Assembly: GCF_000218685.1 (NCBI RefSeq)
Contig: NW_006763299.1
Span: 926,061 to 990,060 of the forward strand
Direction: 5' to 3'
Length of the DNA stretch: 64,000 bases
Origin: Serpula lacrymans var. lacrymans S7.9
Lineage: Eukaryota; Basidiomycota; Agaricomycetes; Boletales; Serpulaceae
Part shown: one piece after another, positions 38,009-49,212 of the stretch
Position numbering within the stretch: the first letter of the stretch is position 1
Layout: every line of letters starts with the position of its first letter
Program-made: the position numbers and the translations under genes
The notes under the pieces: model-generated
Told to the model about the DNA's origin: nothing
What the model saw: the letters and a program-made list of their open reading frames with translations, nothing else
The model's database searches: none

Positions 38009-39070
38009 GCCGCTCCTATACTATCTCTTCGTATGTGTGTATAGTATAGTAATACAGCGCTTTTATAAGTCACAACAAAACCAAAATAATGATTCCTAGA
38101 TGGCTAACAAAAAAAAAAAAGGAAAAAAAAAAAAGACTAAAGCATACGCAATACACTATAAGATAGTCCACGTATTAATACTTCTAACAATAATATAACC
38201 ATGTGACCTGAATGAAATGACCAGTGAATTATGAGAATATTAATGGATACAATGGTGGATGATGGCATGACGATGAGACAGCGAGGACGTAGAGAGTTCA
38301 TGGAGAGTGATGAGGGGAAAATGCGATCGAAATAGGCTCTAGTACCACTCAGACGTCAAATGAGCAGTGCTAATCATACGAAGAGCACGCTACGACGGTG
38401 TGAAGTGACGAGGACGAAACCTTTCGGGAGGAAGGAGGCCCGATCACGTTTGTGGACGGAACGAGTGATACGTTTCCAAGCAAGTATCACTTGACGTTCG
38501 AGATATTTTGTGCACGAGACGCGTGGAGCTTTGCGAATGGTACTATAAAGAGAAAAACTACTAGTATGGGTCAGATACCTATGTAACGACAGAACTACGA
38601 AAGCATACCTAGACTCGGATTTTGAGACAGAGTCTATGATCCACAAGTCGGAGGGACAGTCAATGTACTGTGATTCAATGTTGCTTCCGACCATGATGGT
38701 TAAAATGATGCGAAGTGAATGAAGGTGCCTGTTGAGATAGACGCGAAAATGGATAAGCAGTATAGAGATAGAGGTGGGCTGCCGTTCCAGACGCAGTAGA
38801 ATATATAGCGATACTATAAAATACAGATAGCAATACAGATACAAAAGTCCAGTGGTGGTGAAGTGCAAGTATAGGCTGGTAAAAAGACCAAGCTTTTATA
38901 CGTGTATTCGGATAAAAGACCAAGAAAGCCTGTGGCTATAACAGTATGTAAGTAGCCGGTGATTGTCGTCGAACAATAAAGCTCACATGCGCTTTTGAGT
39001 TGGCCATGTTGTAACCATGAATACTGCAGACGATGAACAAAAGACTTGGAGATCATTAAACATGATGCAC
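37884..39070. repeat. Segmental duplication, copy 1
   Basis: Begins in the penultimate exon of the coiled-coil gene (TTACTTCCCAAGCACCA) and runs to about 39070. The partner is 52577-53745 in the same orientation. Alignment by eye is nearly continuous, with small indels and scattered substitutions, and includes the A-rich tract region (38108-38135), the small minus-strand gene and its upstream region. Confidence 0.85.
38374..38694 (-). CDS. Small orphan two-exon protein, duplicate 1
   Basis: ATG at 38694; exons 38694-38609 and 38542-38374, GT-AG intron of 66 nt; 84 aa. It begins MVGSNIESQY, has CPSDLWIIDSVSKSES, and is basic in the second exon (YLERQVILAWKRITRSVHKR). No signal peptide or membrane segment is evident and I do not recognise it. 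The copy at 53052-53372 keeps the same frame, splice sites and length. About seven residue changes and no stop mildly suggest a real coding gene. In-frame sequence upstream of the ATG is open, so a longer start is possible. Confidence 0.55.
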   Translation of the reverse strand: MVGSNIESQYIDCPSDLWIIDSVSKSESRYAFVVLSLHRYLTHTSSFSLYSTIRKAPRVSCTKYLERQVILAWKRITRSVHKRDRASFLPKGFVLVTSHRRSVLFV

Positions 39071-39458
39071 GTAATTTGCAAGGCGGCAGCCCGAAGCGCG
39101 AACTCATCGCAAGTTGCCGTGAGGGTCGTCGCCGCAGTCACGTGTCCGTCCTTGTTTGACTCAGAACTTCAGAAGTAACCTAGTAACTCCGCGCAGCGAT
39201 GAGCTCGGAGTCTTGTATCGCAAATAGTACTGTCGTTCCCAGTCAGTTCGTATTTGAGGTACAATTCGGACGTTACAAAGGTAACAAAAAGTAACGCTAA
39301 GGTCACATATGCTGCATTGAAGCACCGATTCGGCAGAGGAAAGCCTCAAAAAATGACGAAGTCCCACTGCTAAGAAATAATAGTAGAATAGTAGGCATTG
39401 CTTTCATGCTTGACTCAAAATCAAAACAACAGTTTCACCAGATTCAGAGTATATTTAA
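38695..39458. other. Gene-poor stretch after the small orphan gene
   Basis: The first part belongs to the segmental duplication and is probably the promoter of the small gene. 39070-39458 is unique in this window and shows no supportable ORF. Confidence 0.45.
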
Positions 39459-40481
39459 CTACAAAACATAGTACGGTTGACCCAACTCATTATAATATGT
39501 AATTATCACACCATTTTCATCAGTTGGGGGAGGTAAAACACGTTCAGAGATATTGAAGTTATATGAGGGCCCAGGAGTACTACAGCCTGGGCCAGAGAAA
39601 CCGTTGTAAAATGTGGGGTCAGGAAATTGCGATTGTGTGGCCAAAAAATATGGAGTCTGGACAGACTGGGGGGAAAACGCAGTAGATGAGTTGACACTAG
39701 AATATAAGGGTGATTGGGATGATTGTCCGGAGTGACTAGAACCCTCAGGGGCCTGAACGCGATGGCCAAAAAGGCCAGAAAACTGGGGGTTATCTGCTAA
39801 CTCCTTATGTCCTTGAAGGTGAGACTTGATCCTTTCAATGAGGGCTTTGACTGTCCCATCAATCGGTAAACCAAGAGCACCGGCTATGACAATGAGGTCC
39901 TCCTTGCGCTTGTAAGACGCAAGAGATTTGTCAAAGACTTTCATCACAGTCTCTATTGTTATCCGTGTGTTATGAGCAGTGTCTTCTTGCTGCTTACTTG
40001 CCTCCTTTTCTGTGTCTATGCGGGCTTTCTCCTTCCGCTCGATCTCCTGCTGTTTGAACACAGCCTTTAATTCAGGATGAGTGAGAAACTGGGCAGTCAG
40101 TTTGGTGGTGCCTCATTGAGGCTTCCTATGGTTTCCTGAGCGCTTCCGTATGTCTTCCGCATCATGTCGAGCAAGCGTACAATGTGCATTGGCTGCATCC
40201 CTTTCAGCCTTGAGCTGTGCTAACATCACTTTCAGCTCTGTGTTTTCATCCTCAAGGAGCCTGACTTTCAACCGAGTGCTCTGCAACTGCATCAACAACT
40301 CAGGGTGTGAACACCGTTGATCTTGTTCTGGAGACACATTCTGCCCATTATTTAAAACAGCCCCCACAGACTGCGCAGATGAAGATCTAGTCATGTATCC
40401 GCTGCACCTTCTTTGAGCAGAGGTGGCTTTTGTGCACACACAGTCAGATGGTGTAGGAGAGGGGAAAGACATCAAGCCCAA
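39459..40481 (-). pseudogene. SAP-domain coiled-coil ORF with an in-frame stop
   Basis: Two pieces in one frame, 40481-40113 and 40061-39459, are joined by open sequence but interrupted by a TGA at 40115-40113. The first piece has a long coiled coil (LLEDENTELKVMLAQLKAERD). After the stop come THPELKAVFKQQE, a Lys/Glu-rich coil, and a SAP-like DNA-binding motif (EDLIVIAGALGLPIDGTVKALI). A Ser/Pro/Gln/Tyr-rich tail ends GQPYYVL. I recall similar multi-copy ORFs in agaricomycete genomes, probably transposon-linked, but cannot confirm that here. The start is uncertain because the 5' side abuts the decayed Gypsy pol. The TGA could come from CGA by C-to-T change. Confidence 0.6.
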
Positions 40482-41393
40482 GCCTGTGATGGAGAAGGAG
40501 ATGGGGCACTGCCAGTTTGTGATTGGGAGGCGCTATGACGAAAGGATCTTCCTGGGTGACTACAACCGGTCCGGGCCAGTCTACACGCTGTCCCGGCAGC
40601 GGCCCTTTGTAAAGTTTCACACGGCTAATATTGACTGTGGGTACTACCTTCATGCATTTTGGGAGTTCCAGCTCCACCGCATTAGGTTTGACTTCCTTAA
40701 TCCGGTAAGGACCAATCCACTTTTCGGTCAGTTTTCTAGACTGCCGATCTTTTGACTTTAAGTGGTCGGTATCTAACCAGACTAGGTCATCGACTTTGTA
40801 GTTAGGGGCCTTAAGAGTGTCTACGCTCTGCCCTGCTTTTCATCTGTTCTGCAGTTTTGAATAGCGCCTTGCGCGTTTCGTCCAAGACAGATTTCATGTC
40901 CTTGGCCATGTTCTCAGCAGCCTCATTCTTGCTTTTGCCAGGTTCTACACCCATTCTGGGGAGGTACGATCTAGTAACCTCGAATGGTGCCTTTCCTGTA
41001 GCCGACGACTGTTTGATATTATATGAGAACTGGGCTATCTTTAGCCACTTGGCCCAATCCGTCTGCCTGTCATTAATAAATATCCGGAGATATTGTTTCA
41101 ACTCCTGGTTGAGTCTCTCCGTTTGTCCATCAGTCTGTGGATAGAACACCGTTGATAATTTAGGTTTGATGCCCAGCATCCTTCTCTTCTGAGGAGATGT
41201 CTTTCTTTAAGACTTCCAGAAGGTCCGAATCCTGCCCAATTCTAACATTGGCAACCCTTGATTAGTCTATCAGGGTGACACCTTTGTTATCATCCTTGAT
41301 ACCGTTGGCATGATCCTCTCTTCTGGACAAAGTGTCCGCTTTCCCCATAGAGCTTCCAGGCTTATGAATTAATTTATAATTAAACCTTGACGG
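40444..41393 (-). pseudogene. Decayed Ty3/Gypsy pol: RNase H linker and integrase end
   Basis: Left-hand part of a minus-strand Gypsy element, continuing from 43201 across an inserted 1.8 kb element. It reads NYKLIHKPG and KADTLSRREDHAN (end of RNase H), then has a TAA. It jumps to the last third of integrase (PQTDGQTERLNQELKQYLRI, 41179-40811), so the HHCC finger and most of the catalytic core are deleted. A frameshift precedes the C-terminal ELPKCMKVVPTVNISRVKLY segment (to about 40545). No chromodomain or 3' LTR is found before the SAP-domain ORF. Confidence 0.8.
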
Positions 41394-43200
41394 TGTCATG
41401 CACCAAAGTTGATTGGTAGCATGGACAGGTGTCAATAACGAAGCGAATATTCAAAAAGACTCGCCTTTGCGCCACACAGGCACAGTGCCACGTGGAATAG
41501 TAATTAATATTGCCCTTTTTGAACTTGTGGCTGATCAGCATCACCTCTATTAGGCAATCCAGTCACGCTCACCTTTGCTTTTCCATCCGGTACTTTCCGC
41601 ATTTCGGCATTTCGGCAAATTTTTGCGTCGCCACTGGCTACACATTGCATTGCGCCCTCGCTTTTGTCGTTTCCCTTACTCCCCTTCCTTTGCCTAGCCC
41701 CACCATGGGCCCCTTCCTCTCCTTTTTATTCTCACCTGACGGTCATTTCTGGGTCCCCATTCTAATCCACTTGTTTGTCACCTCCACCCTCCTCCTCCTC
41801 ATCTTATTTGCACCCCCACCATTTCTGATGTCACCACTTCCTATCCGCTTCCATCGCCGATCCGTTGACTACCACGTGCCACTGCTGATATCAGCAAAGC
41901 CCCGGCGGCCGGTCCAAATAGGGCAACAGGTCCATCTTCATGACGTCGATCTGCCATCATATACTATCAAAACATCGGTCGCTCGTCTTGCCTGGTTGGA
42001 GCGTGGGTGGGTAGTTTTTGAGCTGGAGAAGGTTCATCCCCTTGCGTCGCCCATGTTCATCGCTGTCCCATTCACTTGGGTACACTTATCTTTTGTCCAT
42101 CGTCTTCGCTACAGCTACACCTATCACATGCTGCCTGGGACTCACTTGTTCCAAATTGGAACTACTCCTCTCCCTCCCTTGTTTGATCAGGTGGTCCAAC
42201 ACAACCAGTCCATTGGTAAGGCCATGGAACTGTCGGATTTGGACTAGGTGGTGGACCGGTGGCTCCAGTTTCTTTTTCTTCAGCAGAACATTCATTTACA
42301 GTGCGATTATTTTTGATTTTTGAATCATTTTTATGGACACATATTTTTTAGAATGCCTGACTGACAATAAAGGGACTGTGTTGATACTGATAGTGTTTTG
42401 CCTTGCCCTTTTTTTACTGCATCTTCCCATGACATCATGATTTTCCTGCTCTCTTTTTGCTATTGGACTTTACTTTATGGCTGTACAAACCTGTAACATT
42501 ACTCACAGCATTCATTGTTCTATCCCTTTCTTTTCTTTTTTTTGACAATCTTATCCTGTACTACCTACACAGGATTCGTCAGCATACATTCCTTCCTTCA
42601 TGTTCTTTCTCATTCTTTTTGCACAGCTATACTGTGCATAGCCTACTTTTCTTTCACTATATAAACCCCTGTATTTTACCTTGTAAAAAAACAAAAACTC
42701 CATTCCAGACTTCTTCTCTACTCTCAAGTTCACTACTCTGCTACTTGTGATCCAGTGTGGTCACAACACTTCCCACTGCTACCACTGTCAACTGCTGTCA
42801 TCGTCACTTCCCACTTTTGAAGTCATTGTCATCCCTTTCGATTAGAGTCCTTCTGAGCACTACAGTTTGTGCGTCAGGAGCCTGCTATCACTGGGAACCT
42901 TGTCATATTGTCGTTCTCAAACCTACCTTGTGCTACGATTAGCAAGGTAGTGCTCGTCTATACTCGTCACAAAGCCCCTATCTTTCTATAAATTCAACTA
43001 TCCCTCCTCCTCAAAACCCACACTCATACACCTCTGGGTTTTACTTTGAAGGATCTTTATACGTACCACCCCACGAACAACCAGACCACTCCACTGTTCA
43101 TGGAGGCAAAGCCCATAAACAAGTTCCGTGGAATCTGGGAGGATTGTGTGTTAGTTTGTTTTTGTGTGTGGTTTTCTAACAACAGTTCTCATCATCGACA
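41394..43200 (+). mobile_element. 1.8 kb LTR-like element with internal ORF, copy 1
   Basis: 1807 bp with TGTC...GACA termini and a perfect 4-bp target duplication (ACGG at 41390-41393 and 43201-43204). It is inserted in the RNase H region of the decayed Gypsy pol, and removing it rejoins that reading frame. A TATATAAA box lies at 42658-42665 and AATAAA at 42366-42371. With no internal pol or second LTR, a long solo LTR is the simplest reading; a non-autonomous element is the alternative. The second copy, at 44183-46010, is very similar. Confidence 0.88.
41705..42247 (+). CDS. ORF inside the LTR-like element, copy 1
   Basis: 180 aa from the ATG at 41705 in a good initiation context (CACCATGG); the frame is open upstream to 41510. 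It begins MGPFLSFLFSPDG, has one hydrophobic segment (LFVTSTLLLLILFAPPPFL), then a soluble part with VDYHVPLLISAKPRRPVQIG and WVVFELEKVHPLASPMFIAV, ending KAMELSDLD. I do not recognise it. The other copy differs at only about eight residues with no stop, so the frame was probably intact when both elements inserted. It lies upstream of the internal TATA box, in what would be U3. Confidence 0.45.
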   Translation: MGPFLSFLFSPDGHFWVPILIHLFVTSTLLLLILFAPPPFLMSPLPIRFHRRSVDYHVPLLISAKPRRPVQIGQQVHLHDVDLPSYTIKTSVARLAWLERGWVVFELEKVHPLASPMFIAVPFTWVHLSFVHRLRYSYTYHMLPGTHLFQIGTTPLPPLFDQVVQHNQSIGKAMELSDLD

Positions 43201-44224
43201 ACGGGTATACCACGTAGCAAGCCTGTCTTCGGTTCAAGTCTCGGGCCGTCATAAAATATTCCAGATTCTTATGATCGGTCCAAATTTCAAATTGGTGCCT
43301 AGCACCTTCTAAGTAGTGCCGCCAGTGCTCTAGAGCTCTAATGATGGCCAGCATTTCCTTATCATATATTTGATAGTTGCGCTCTGTAGGCGACAAACTA
43401 TGCGATAAATAGGCACAAGGCCTCCAAAGATTGTCAGGGCATTTAATTGACAGAACAGCCCCAGTAGCAAAATCAGAAGAGTCAGTTTCCAACCAGAACT
43501 CTTTGTCTAATTCTGGAAATGCTAATATGGGCACTGTTGTAAACGCCTGCTTAAGCTTATCAAAAGCTTCTTGTTCTTTGGCACCCCAGTGCCAAACAAT
43601 GTCCTTTTTAGTGAGATCGTTCAACGGTCTCGTGATTTTTGCGAAGTTGTTGATAAACCTTCGGTAGAAATTTCCTAAGCCAAGGAAGGCCCTAACTCCT
43701 TTGACACGAGTAGGCTCTGGCCAGTCCAATATAGCTTGAACTTTCTCAGGATCCATCTTGATTCCGTTCTGGCCTATGATCATACCAAGGAAGTCTACTT
43801 CCTTCACCTTAAAATTACATTTTTTGGGTTTGATGAATAGGTCCTGTTCCTGTAAGCGTCAAAGGACTTCTTGCACGATCCTGTCATGCTCAGCCTCATT
43901 GTCCGACTTTGTAAATATCAACAAATCGTCAATGTAAATAACAACACAGTTTTCCATATCTGCAAAGATCTCGTTCATCATGCTCTGGAAGGTTGCCGGT
44001 GAATTGGTCAACCCAAAGAACATAACAAGGGGTTCAAAGGATCCTCGGTGGCATGTGAATGCGGCCTTCCAAGCATCTTCTTCTTTGATCCATACATTAT
44101 TGTACCCCCATCTGAGATCCATCTTTGTCAAGATCTTGGCACCAGCCAATTTGTCTACTAGCTGACTGATCAAAGGCAGCGGTGTCATGCACCAAAGTTG
44201 ATTGGTAGCATGGACAGGTGTCAA
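43201..44224 (-). pseudogene. Decayed Ty3/Gypsy pol: reverse transcriptase and RNase H
   Basis: Middle of the same minus-strand element. It has [46 protein letters not shown] and the catalytic YIDD ([11 protein letters not shown]), then a TGA near 43860, and continues to VDFLGMIIGQNGIKMDPEKV, ALEHWRHYLEGARHQFEIWT and LNRRQACYVV at 43201. The gaps on both sides are the two 1.8 kb insertions. The true pol edge on the right is 44182. Apart from the single stop the catalytic residues are kept, so decay here is light. Confidence 0.88.
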
Positions 44225-46010
44225 TAACGAAGCGAATATTCAAAAAGACTCGCCTTTGCGCCACACAGGCACAGTGCCACGTGGAATAGTAATTAATATT
44301 GCCCTTTTTGAACTTGTGGCTGATCAGCATCACCTCTATTAGGCAATCCAGTCACGCTCACCTTTGCTTTTCCATCCGGTACTTTCCGCATTTCGGCATT
44401 TCGGCAAATTTTTGCGTCGCCACTGGCTACACATTGCATTGCGCCCTCGCTTTTGTCGTTTCCCTTACTCCCCTTCCTTTGCCTAGCCCCACCATGGGCC
44501 CCTTCCTCTCCTTTTTATTCTCACCCGACGGTCGTTTCTGGGTCCCCATTTTAGTTCACCTCCTCGTCACCTCCACCCTCCTCCTCCTCATCTTCTTTGC
44601 ACCCCCACCATTTCTGATGTCACCACTTCCTATCCGCTTCCGTCGCCGATCCGTTGACTACCACGTGCCACTGCTGATATCAGCAAAGCCCCGGCGGCCG
44701 GTCCAAATAGGGCAACAGGTCCATCTTCATGACGTCGATCTGCCATCATATACTATCAAAACATCGGTCGCTTGTCTTGCCTGGTTGGAGCGTGGGTGGG
44801 TAGTTTTTGAGCTGGAGAAGGTTCATCCCCTTGCGTCGCCCATGTTCATCGCTGTCCCATTCACTTGGGTACACTTATCATTTGTCCATCGTCTTCGCTA
44901 CAGCTACACCTACCACACGCTGCCTGGGACTCACTTGTTCCAAATTGGAACTACTCCTCTCCCTCCCTCGTTTGATCAGGTGGTCCAACACAACCAGTCC
45001 ATTGGTAAGGCCATGGAACTGTCAGATTTGGACTAGGTGGTGGACCGGTGGCTCCAGTTTCTTTTTTTTCAGCAGAACATTCATTTACAGTGCGATTATT
45101 TTTGATTTTTGAATCATTTTTATGGACACATATTTTTTTAGAATGCCTGACTGACAATAAAGGAACTGTGTTGATACTGATAGTGTTTTGCCTTGCTCTT
45201 TTTTTACTGCATCTTCCCATGACATCATGATTTTCCTGCTCTCTTTTTGCTATTGGACTTTACTTTATGGCTGTACAAACCTGTGATATTACTCACAGCA
45301 TTTATTGTTCTATCCCTTTCTTTTCTTTTTTTGACAATCTTATCCTGTACTACCTACGCAGGATTCGTCAGCGTACATTCCTTCCTTCATATTCTTTCTC
45401 ATTCTTTTTGCACAGCTATACTGTGCATAGCCTACTTCTCTTTTACTATATAAACCCCTGTATTTTACCTTGTAAAAAAACAAAAAAACAAGAACTCGAT
45501 TCCAGACTTCTTCTCTAATCTTAAGTCCACTTCTTACTGCTACTTGTGATCCAGTGTGGTCACAACACTTCCCACTTCTACCACTGTTAACTGCTGTCAT
45601 CGTCACTCGTCACTTTTGAAAGTGATTGTCATCCCCTTCGATTAGAGTCCTTCTGAGCACTACAGTTTGTGCGTCAGGAGCCTGCTATCACTGGGAACCT
45701 CGTCACCTCGTCATCCTCGTTGTTCTCAAACCTACCTTGTGCTACGATTAGCAAGGTAGTGCTCGTCTATACTCGCCACAAACCCCCTATCTTTCTATAA
45801 ATTCAACTATCCCTCCTCCTCAAAACCCACACTCATACACCACTGGGTTTTACTTTGAAGGATCTTTATACGTACCACCCCACAAACAACCAGACCACTC
45901 CACTGTTCTAGGAGGCAAAGCCCATAAACAAGTTCCGTGGAATCTGGGAGGATTGTGTGTTAGTTTGTTTTGTGTGTGGTTTCCTCTAACAGCAGTTCTC
46001 ATCATCGACA
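44183..46010 (+). mobile_element. 1.8 kb LTR-like element with internal ORF, copy 2
   Basis: 1828 bp, same TGTC...GACA ends as copy 1, with a perfect 4-bp target duplication (GCGG at 44179-44182 and 46011-46014). It is inserted in the reverse-transcriptase region of the same Gypsy element and in the same orientation as copy 1. TATATAAA lies at 45447-45454. It differs from copy 1 by scattered substitutions and small indels, for example an extra CACCTCGTCATC-like segment near 45705. Different target duplications show two independent insertions. Confidence 0.88.
44494..45036 (+). CDS. ORF inside the LTR-like element, copy 2
   Basis: 180 aa, ATG at 44494 in the same CACCATGG context and the same end (ELSDLD) as the copy 1 ORF. 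The hydrophobic segment reads LLVTSTLLLLIFFAPPPFL. The substitutions against copy 1 are mostly conservative or CpG-type (His/Arg, Arg/Cys, Met/Thr). Function unknown. Confidence 0.45.
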   Translation: MGPFLSFLFSPDGRFWVPILVHLLVTSTLLLLIFFAPPPFLMSPLPIRFRRRSVDYHVPLLISAKPRRPVQIGQQVHLHDVDLPSYTIKTSVACLAWLERGWVVFELEKVHPLASPMFIAVPFTWVHLSFVHRLRYSYTYHTLPGTHLFQIGTTPLPPSFDQVVQHNQSIGKAMELSDLD

Positions 46011-47221
46011 GCGGATACGCATTTTTAACTGTGTGCTCATTCACGTAATGATAGTCCATAATCATATGCTTCTTACCATCCTTTTTAGGAATGAAAAACT
46101 CCCGGGGACATCATAGGGCTTTTGGAAAGGTCTGATGTAACCCTTCCTAAGCTGTTCGTCTATGAAACTTGATACTTCATCTCTCTCTGGAGCAGAGAGT
46201 GGTATCATGTGTCCTTTTCTCGGTTTGAAGGTGTCCTTCAAATCTATAGCATGGTCCCAAGGCTTAGCCTCTGGGAAGCGCTCTGACTTATGTTTTGAAA
46301 AGACTTTCCAGAAGTCATGGTACTCGGGAGGCACCAGCCTCTTAATCTTTTCTTCGGGTTTTACCTCATCATTGTCATCGTCGATTTTTTTTTTTTTTTA
46401 AAGATCTGAGCTCATAAATGTGACCAGCATTTATCTTTTCAAGACGCTCATTGTGACGGACGTGATTTGGTTTACCCAAGTTCACACACTCCTGAGTGCA
46501 ACGTGACAATGTGACAACCCCTGTCTGCCAGTCAATCTCAGGATTGCGTTTGAATAGCCAGGTCCAGCCCAAGATTAAATTAATCTTCCCTAGTTGGGTA
46601 GCTTCGGCAGTGACTTGTTCCCTGTGTCCTTGGTACTTGACAACAAAGGAACATTTGTGTGTGATACAGCCACCTGTGTTAAGCGTACCGTCAATGTTAT
46701 AGACGGGAATAGATGCATCTAATTTTACAAGGGGGAGTCCAATTTGCTCCGCCCAGACCTGATCTATGAAGATTCCGTTAGCGCCTGAATCAAGTAGTGT
46801 GCTGGTTGGGTGTACTATGCCCCAGGCAAGGTTTTCCACACCAACGTCTAAATGGATCTCCTTTTGGAATAAATATGTGCGCATCAACACACGCCTTGGG
46901 ATTTTGGGAAAGGGTGGCTCCAGTGAAGAAGAAAAGGTATTGAAAGTTACATGTTTTTCTATTTTATTTTTACCAGAAATCAAGCACCCTAGTGTTTGTC
47001 TCGCCGAGGCCACGCTCCAAGGGAGACGCTGGTGCAGTGGTAGTATCATAAATATTACAGTTACAATTCTTCATACAAGTACATATTTCTGATAAATTTT
47101 GAAATCTATTTACAAATTGGGGAGCCATCCCCTTCTTTCCATTATTGCTCGTGCAACACCCCGGAGCAGGGGCCACTTTGTTGTGGTTTACTTCATTGTT
47201 TCGTGGAGCGAAGGCACCCAA
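46011..47221 (-). pseudogene. Decayed Ty3/Gypsy pol: protease and start of reverse transcriptase
   Basis: The protease part (47049-46375) has the aspartic active site LLDSGANGIFID and the flap-region-like LILGWTWLFKRNPEIDW. It ends at a frame break beside a 16-T run (46385-46400). The RT N-terminus follows in 46334-46062 (YHDFWKVFSKHKSERFPEAK, then RDEVSSFIDEQLRKGYIRP) with another break. It resumes with MIMDYHYVNEHTVKNAYPL up to the copy 2 insertion. The 47221-47050 stretch links gag to pol in a different frame. Confidence 0.82.
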
Positions 47222-47226
47222 GTGAC

Positions 47227-48281
47227 CTAAGCTCCAAACTCTTTTCTCTGAGCCTTCATTTCAGCAGCCTGCTGATTGTAGAAGAAGGCCCGGATTTTGT
47301 CGTAGGATCGACCGGCCAGAGTCTGGAGCCAATCGTCCAGTTTTTCGGATTCTAATTGGCGCGCCTGGCGCCCTTGATTATTTTTTTGTTGAGCGGCCTG
47401 TGCTCCTTTTCTGCAGTCTCGGGACATGTGTCCCTCTTGGCCGCAATTGTAGCAGTTCCCCTTGAATCTGCGCATCTGTCCTCCTTGGACCGCACCAATA
47501 TCCATGGGGGCTCCCTGCCCTGGTTGCAGCCCGAACGGCTTGAACCCGTGAGAATGATTATGATGGTTTGATGACCCAGGGCACCTCTGGGATTGGTTGT
47601 TTTTGGTGGTCTCGCCACCTTGGTGCATTCTGTAGAGCTCTATGGCCCTACCTATTTTTCGAACCTCCTCTGCTGCTTGAGAGAGATTCTCATTTCTGAT
47701 ATCCTGCAAGTAAAGCTGTTCTGCAATGTGGGGGTTCACATTACGTTCCAGCAGCTCTACTGCATGTTCATTACCAAGACCCCCTTGGATGGAGAGGGCC
47801 AGGAACCGGGTTACAAAATCATCCATCCTCATATTGCCTTGTTTGAAGGAACAGATTTGCTAACGCGCCCAGTCACGCTCAGCGTGCGGCTTGAAATATT
47901 TTTTGATCTCTACTTTGAGATCGTCCCAGGTGGGCCACACTCCCGCGGTGTAGCACTCCTGCATTCTAACTTGGGCGTATCAACCCGCCACAGGTCCCTT
48001 TAGTCAAGATAGCACCGCAGTGGCTACCTCAAAAGTGTCGGCAAATGCGTCCCAATTTGCCTTAACCCATATTTGGGGTTTGATCCACCACTCGGCAAAT
48101 CGCACTCTGTCTCCTCGAAGGCGCCAGGGTCAGCGACAACTTCGACTTTCTTATTGAACTTTTTCTCTACTGCGGGGGTAGGAGGGTTTGCCTGTAGCTC
48201 GGCGAGTTGCGTAGTTAACGCCAAGATCTGTGCATGCATGTTGTGCAACAGAGCGTTGACGTCAGGGGTTTGCGACGACAT
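47227..48281 (-). pseudogene. Decayed Ty3/Gypsy gag with CCHC zinc knuckle
   Basis: The start MSSQTPDVNALLHNMHAQIL at 48281 is followed by a coiled stretch. A frameshift near 48110 moves the capsid-like sequence to another frame (RFAEWWIKPQIWVKANWDAF). The main surviving ORF, 47832-47227, includes DDFVTRFLALSIQGGLGNE and the nucleocapsid knuckle CYNCGQEGHMSRDC. It ends ...KAQRKEFGA, just before the protease region. Confidence 0.85.
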
Positions 48282-49212
48282 GTCGACTTGTTCTCTTGGT
48301 AAAGTAAATAAAAAAACATAACTGGGGGTCCCTGCTTGCTATCTGCGGATCTACCTCTTCCCAGCTGAGTATTGGGTCTCAATCCCCAACTACCCACACT
48401 ATAGTATTTGAAATTTGTATATAAAAGGTATCCGTAAGAAACCCTGGTCCAAACGGTTGTCAGGGGGTGGTCTGCTTGTTAAGCTGTCAACCCTTCTCCA
48501 GACTGGCGGAGGCAAGTGCCCGGCCTGGTCAGAGGAAAGAGAAAGTGAAGTTTTGTATGTAAATTCTAATCAACAGTGGTTCCACACCGACTGCTGAGCT
48601 AAGTACTCCCCTTAACGCTGGGGGCCGTGTATCACAGGTATTGGTTCTTCTCCCAAAGCACTACAAGGCCGTCGCTAGGAGCGCACCTATCTGCTATGCG
48701 GGATATTCCTAACCAATAACCAAATCTCCTTCACCCTGGAGTCCGGGTGCCCAGTGGGACTTTTTGCACAATTGTGCGAGAGAGTAGAAGAGCGAGTCCT
48801 AATGTAACAACCAAGAGTTAGTTACTCTGGCGCACACAGGAACATACTATAAAGGTAGTGAATGGGGAGTGGTTACCCCTGAGGCTGCAGAGAGTTTGTT
48901 GGTTAACAACAGGAGGACTCGCTGAGGAGTCTCCTTGATCTATTGGGGTATTTATACTAATACAGAGTGTTTGTACCTATGTACTGTACAATTGATAAAA
49001 GCAGTGGCTGATGATGTCAGAGGGCACAGCCCGTGTGACCAGCTCCACTGCGTGAGAGAGTTTCTGTCTAAAAGAAGAATAAAGGCAGCACTGCACGAGA
49101 AGGTGGAGTTAGAACGAAAAAGGAAAGTGCCGCATGGCACAGAGTGTGAACTATAGTAAAAAGGTTAAAGTGGAGAATGAAAATTAAAGGAAAAGTCCAA
49201 AAATTGTATTAT
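48282..49212 (-). mobile_element. Probable leader and 5' LTR of the minus-strand Gypsy element
   Basis: Non-coding sequence directly upstream of gag. A TATAAATA box on the minus strand at 48956-48949 and a TGTAAC at 48803 (plus orientation), a candidate inner LTR edge, suggest the 5' LTR lies at about 48803-49200 with a leader of about 520 nt. The outer end could not be set because no matching GTTACA is present. A complete 3' LTR is missing, so the LTR cannot be defined by comparison. Confidence 0.35.

Noticed and set aside
38108..38135. A-rich tract as a retroposon tail
   Set aside because: The tract is inside the segmental duplication, much shortened in copy 2, with no head or target duplication.
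41394..43200. DNA transposon rather than LTR
   Set aside because: TGTC...GACA ends, TATA box and 4-bp duplication fit an LTR better; no long inverted repeats or transposase.
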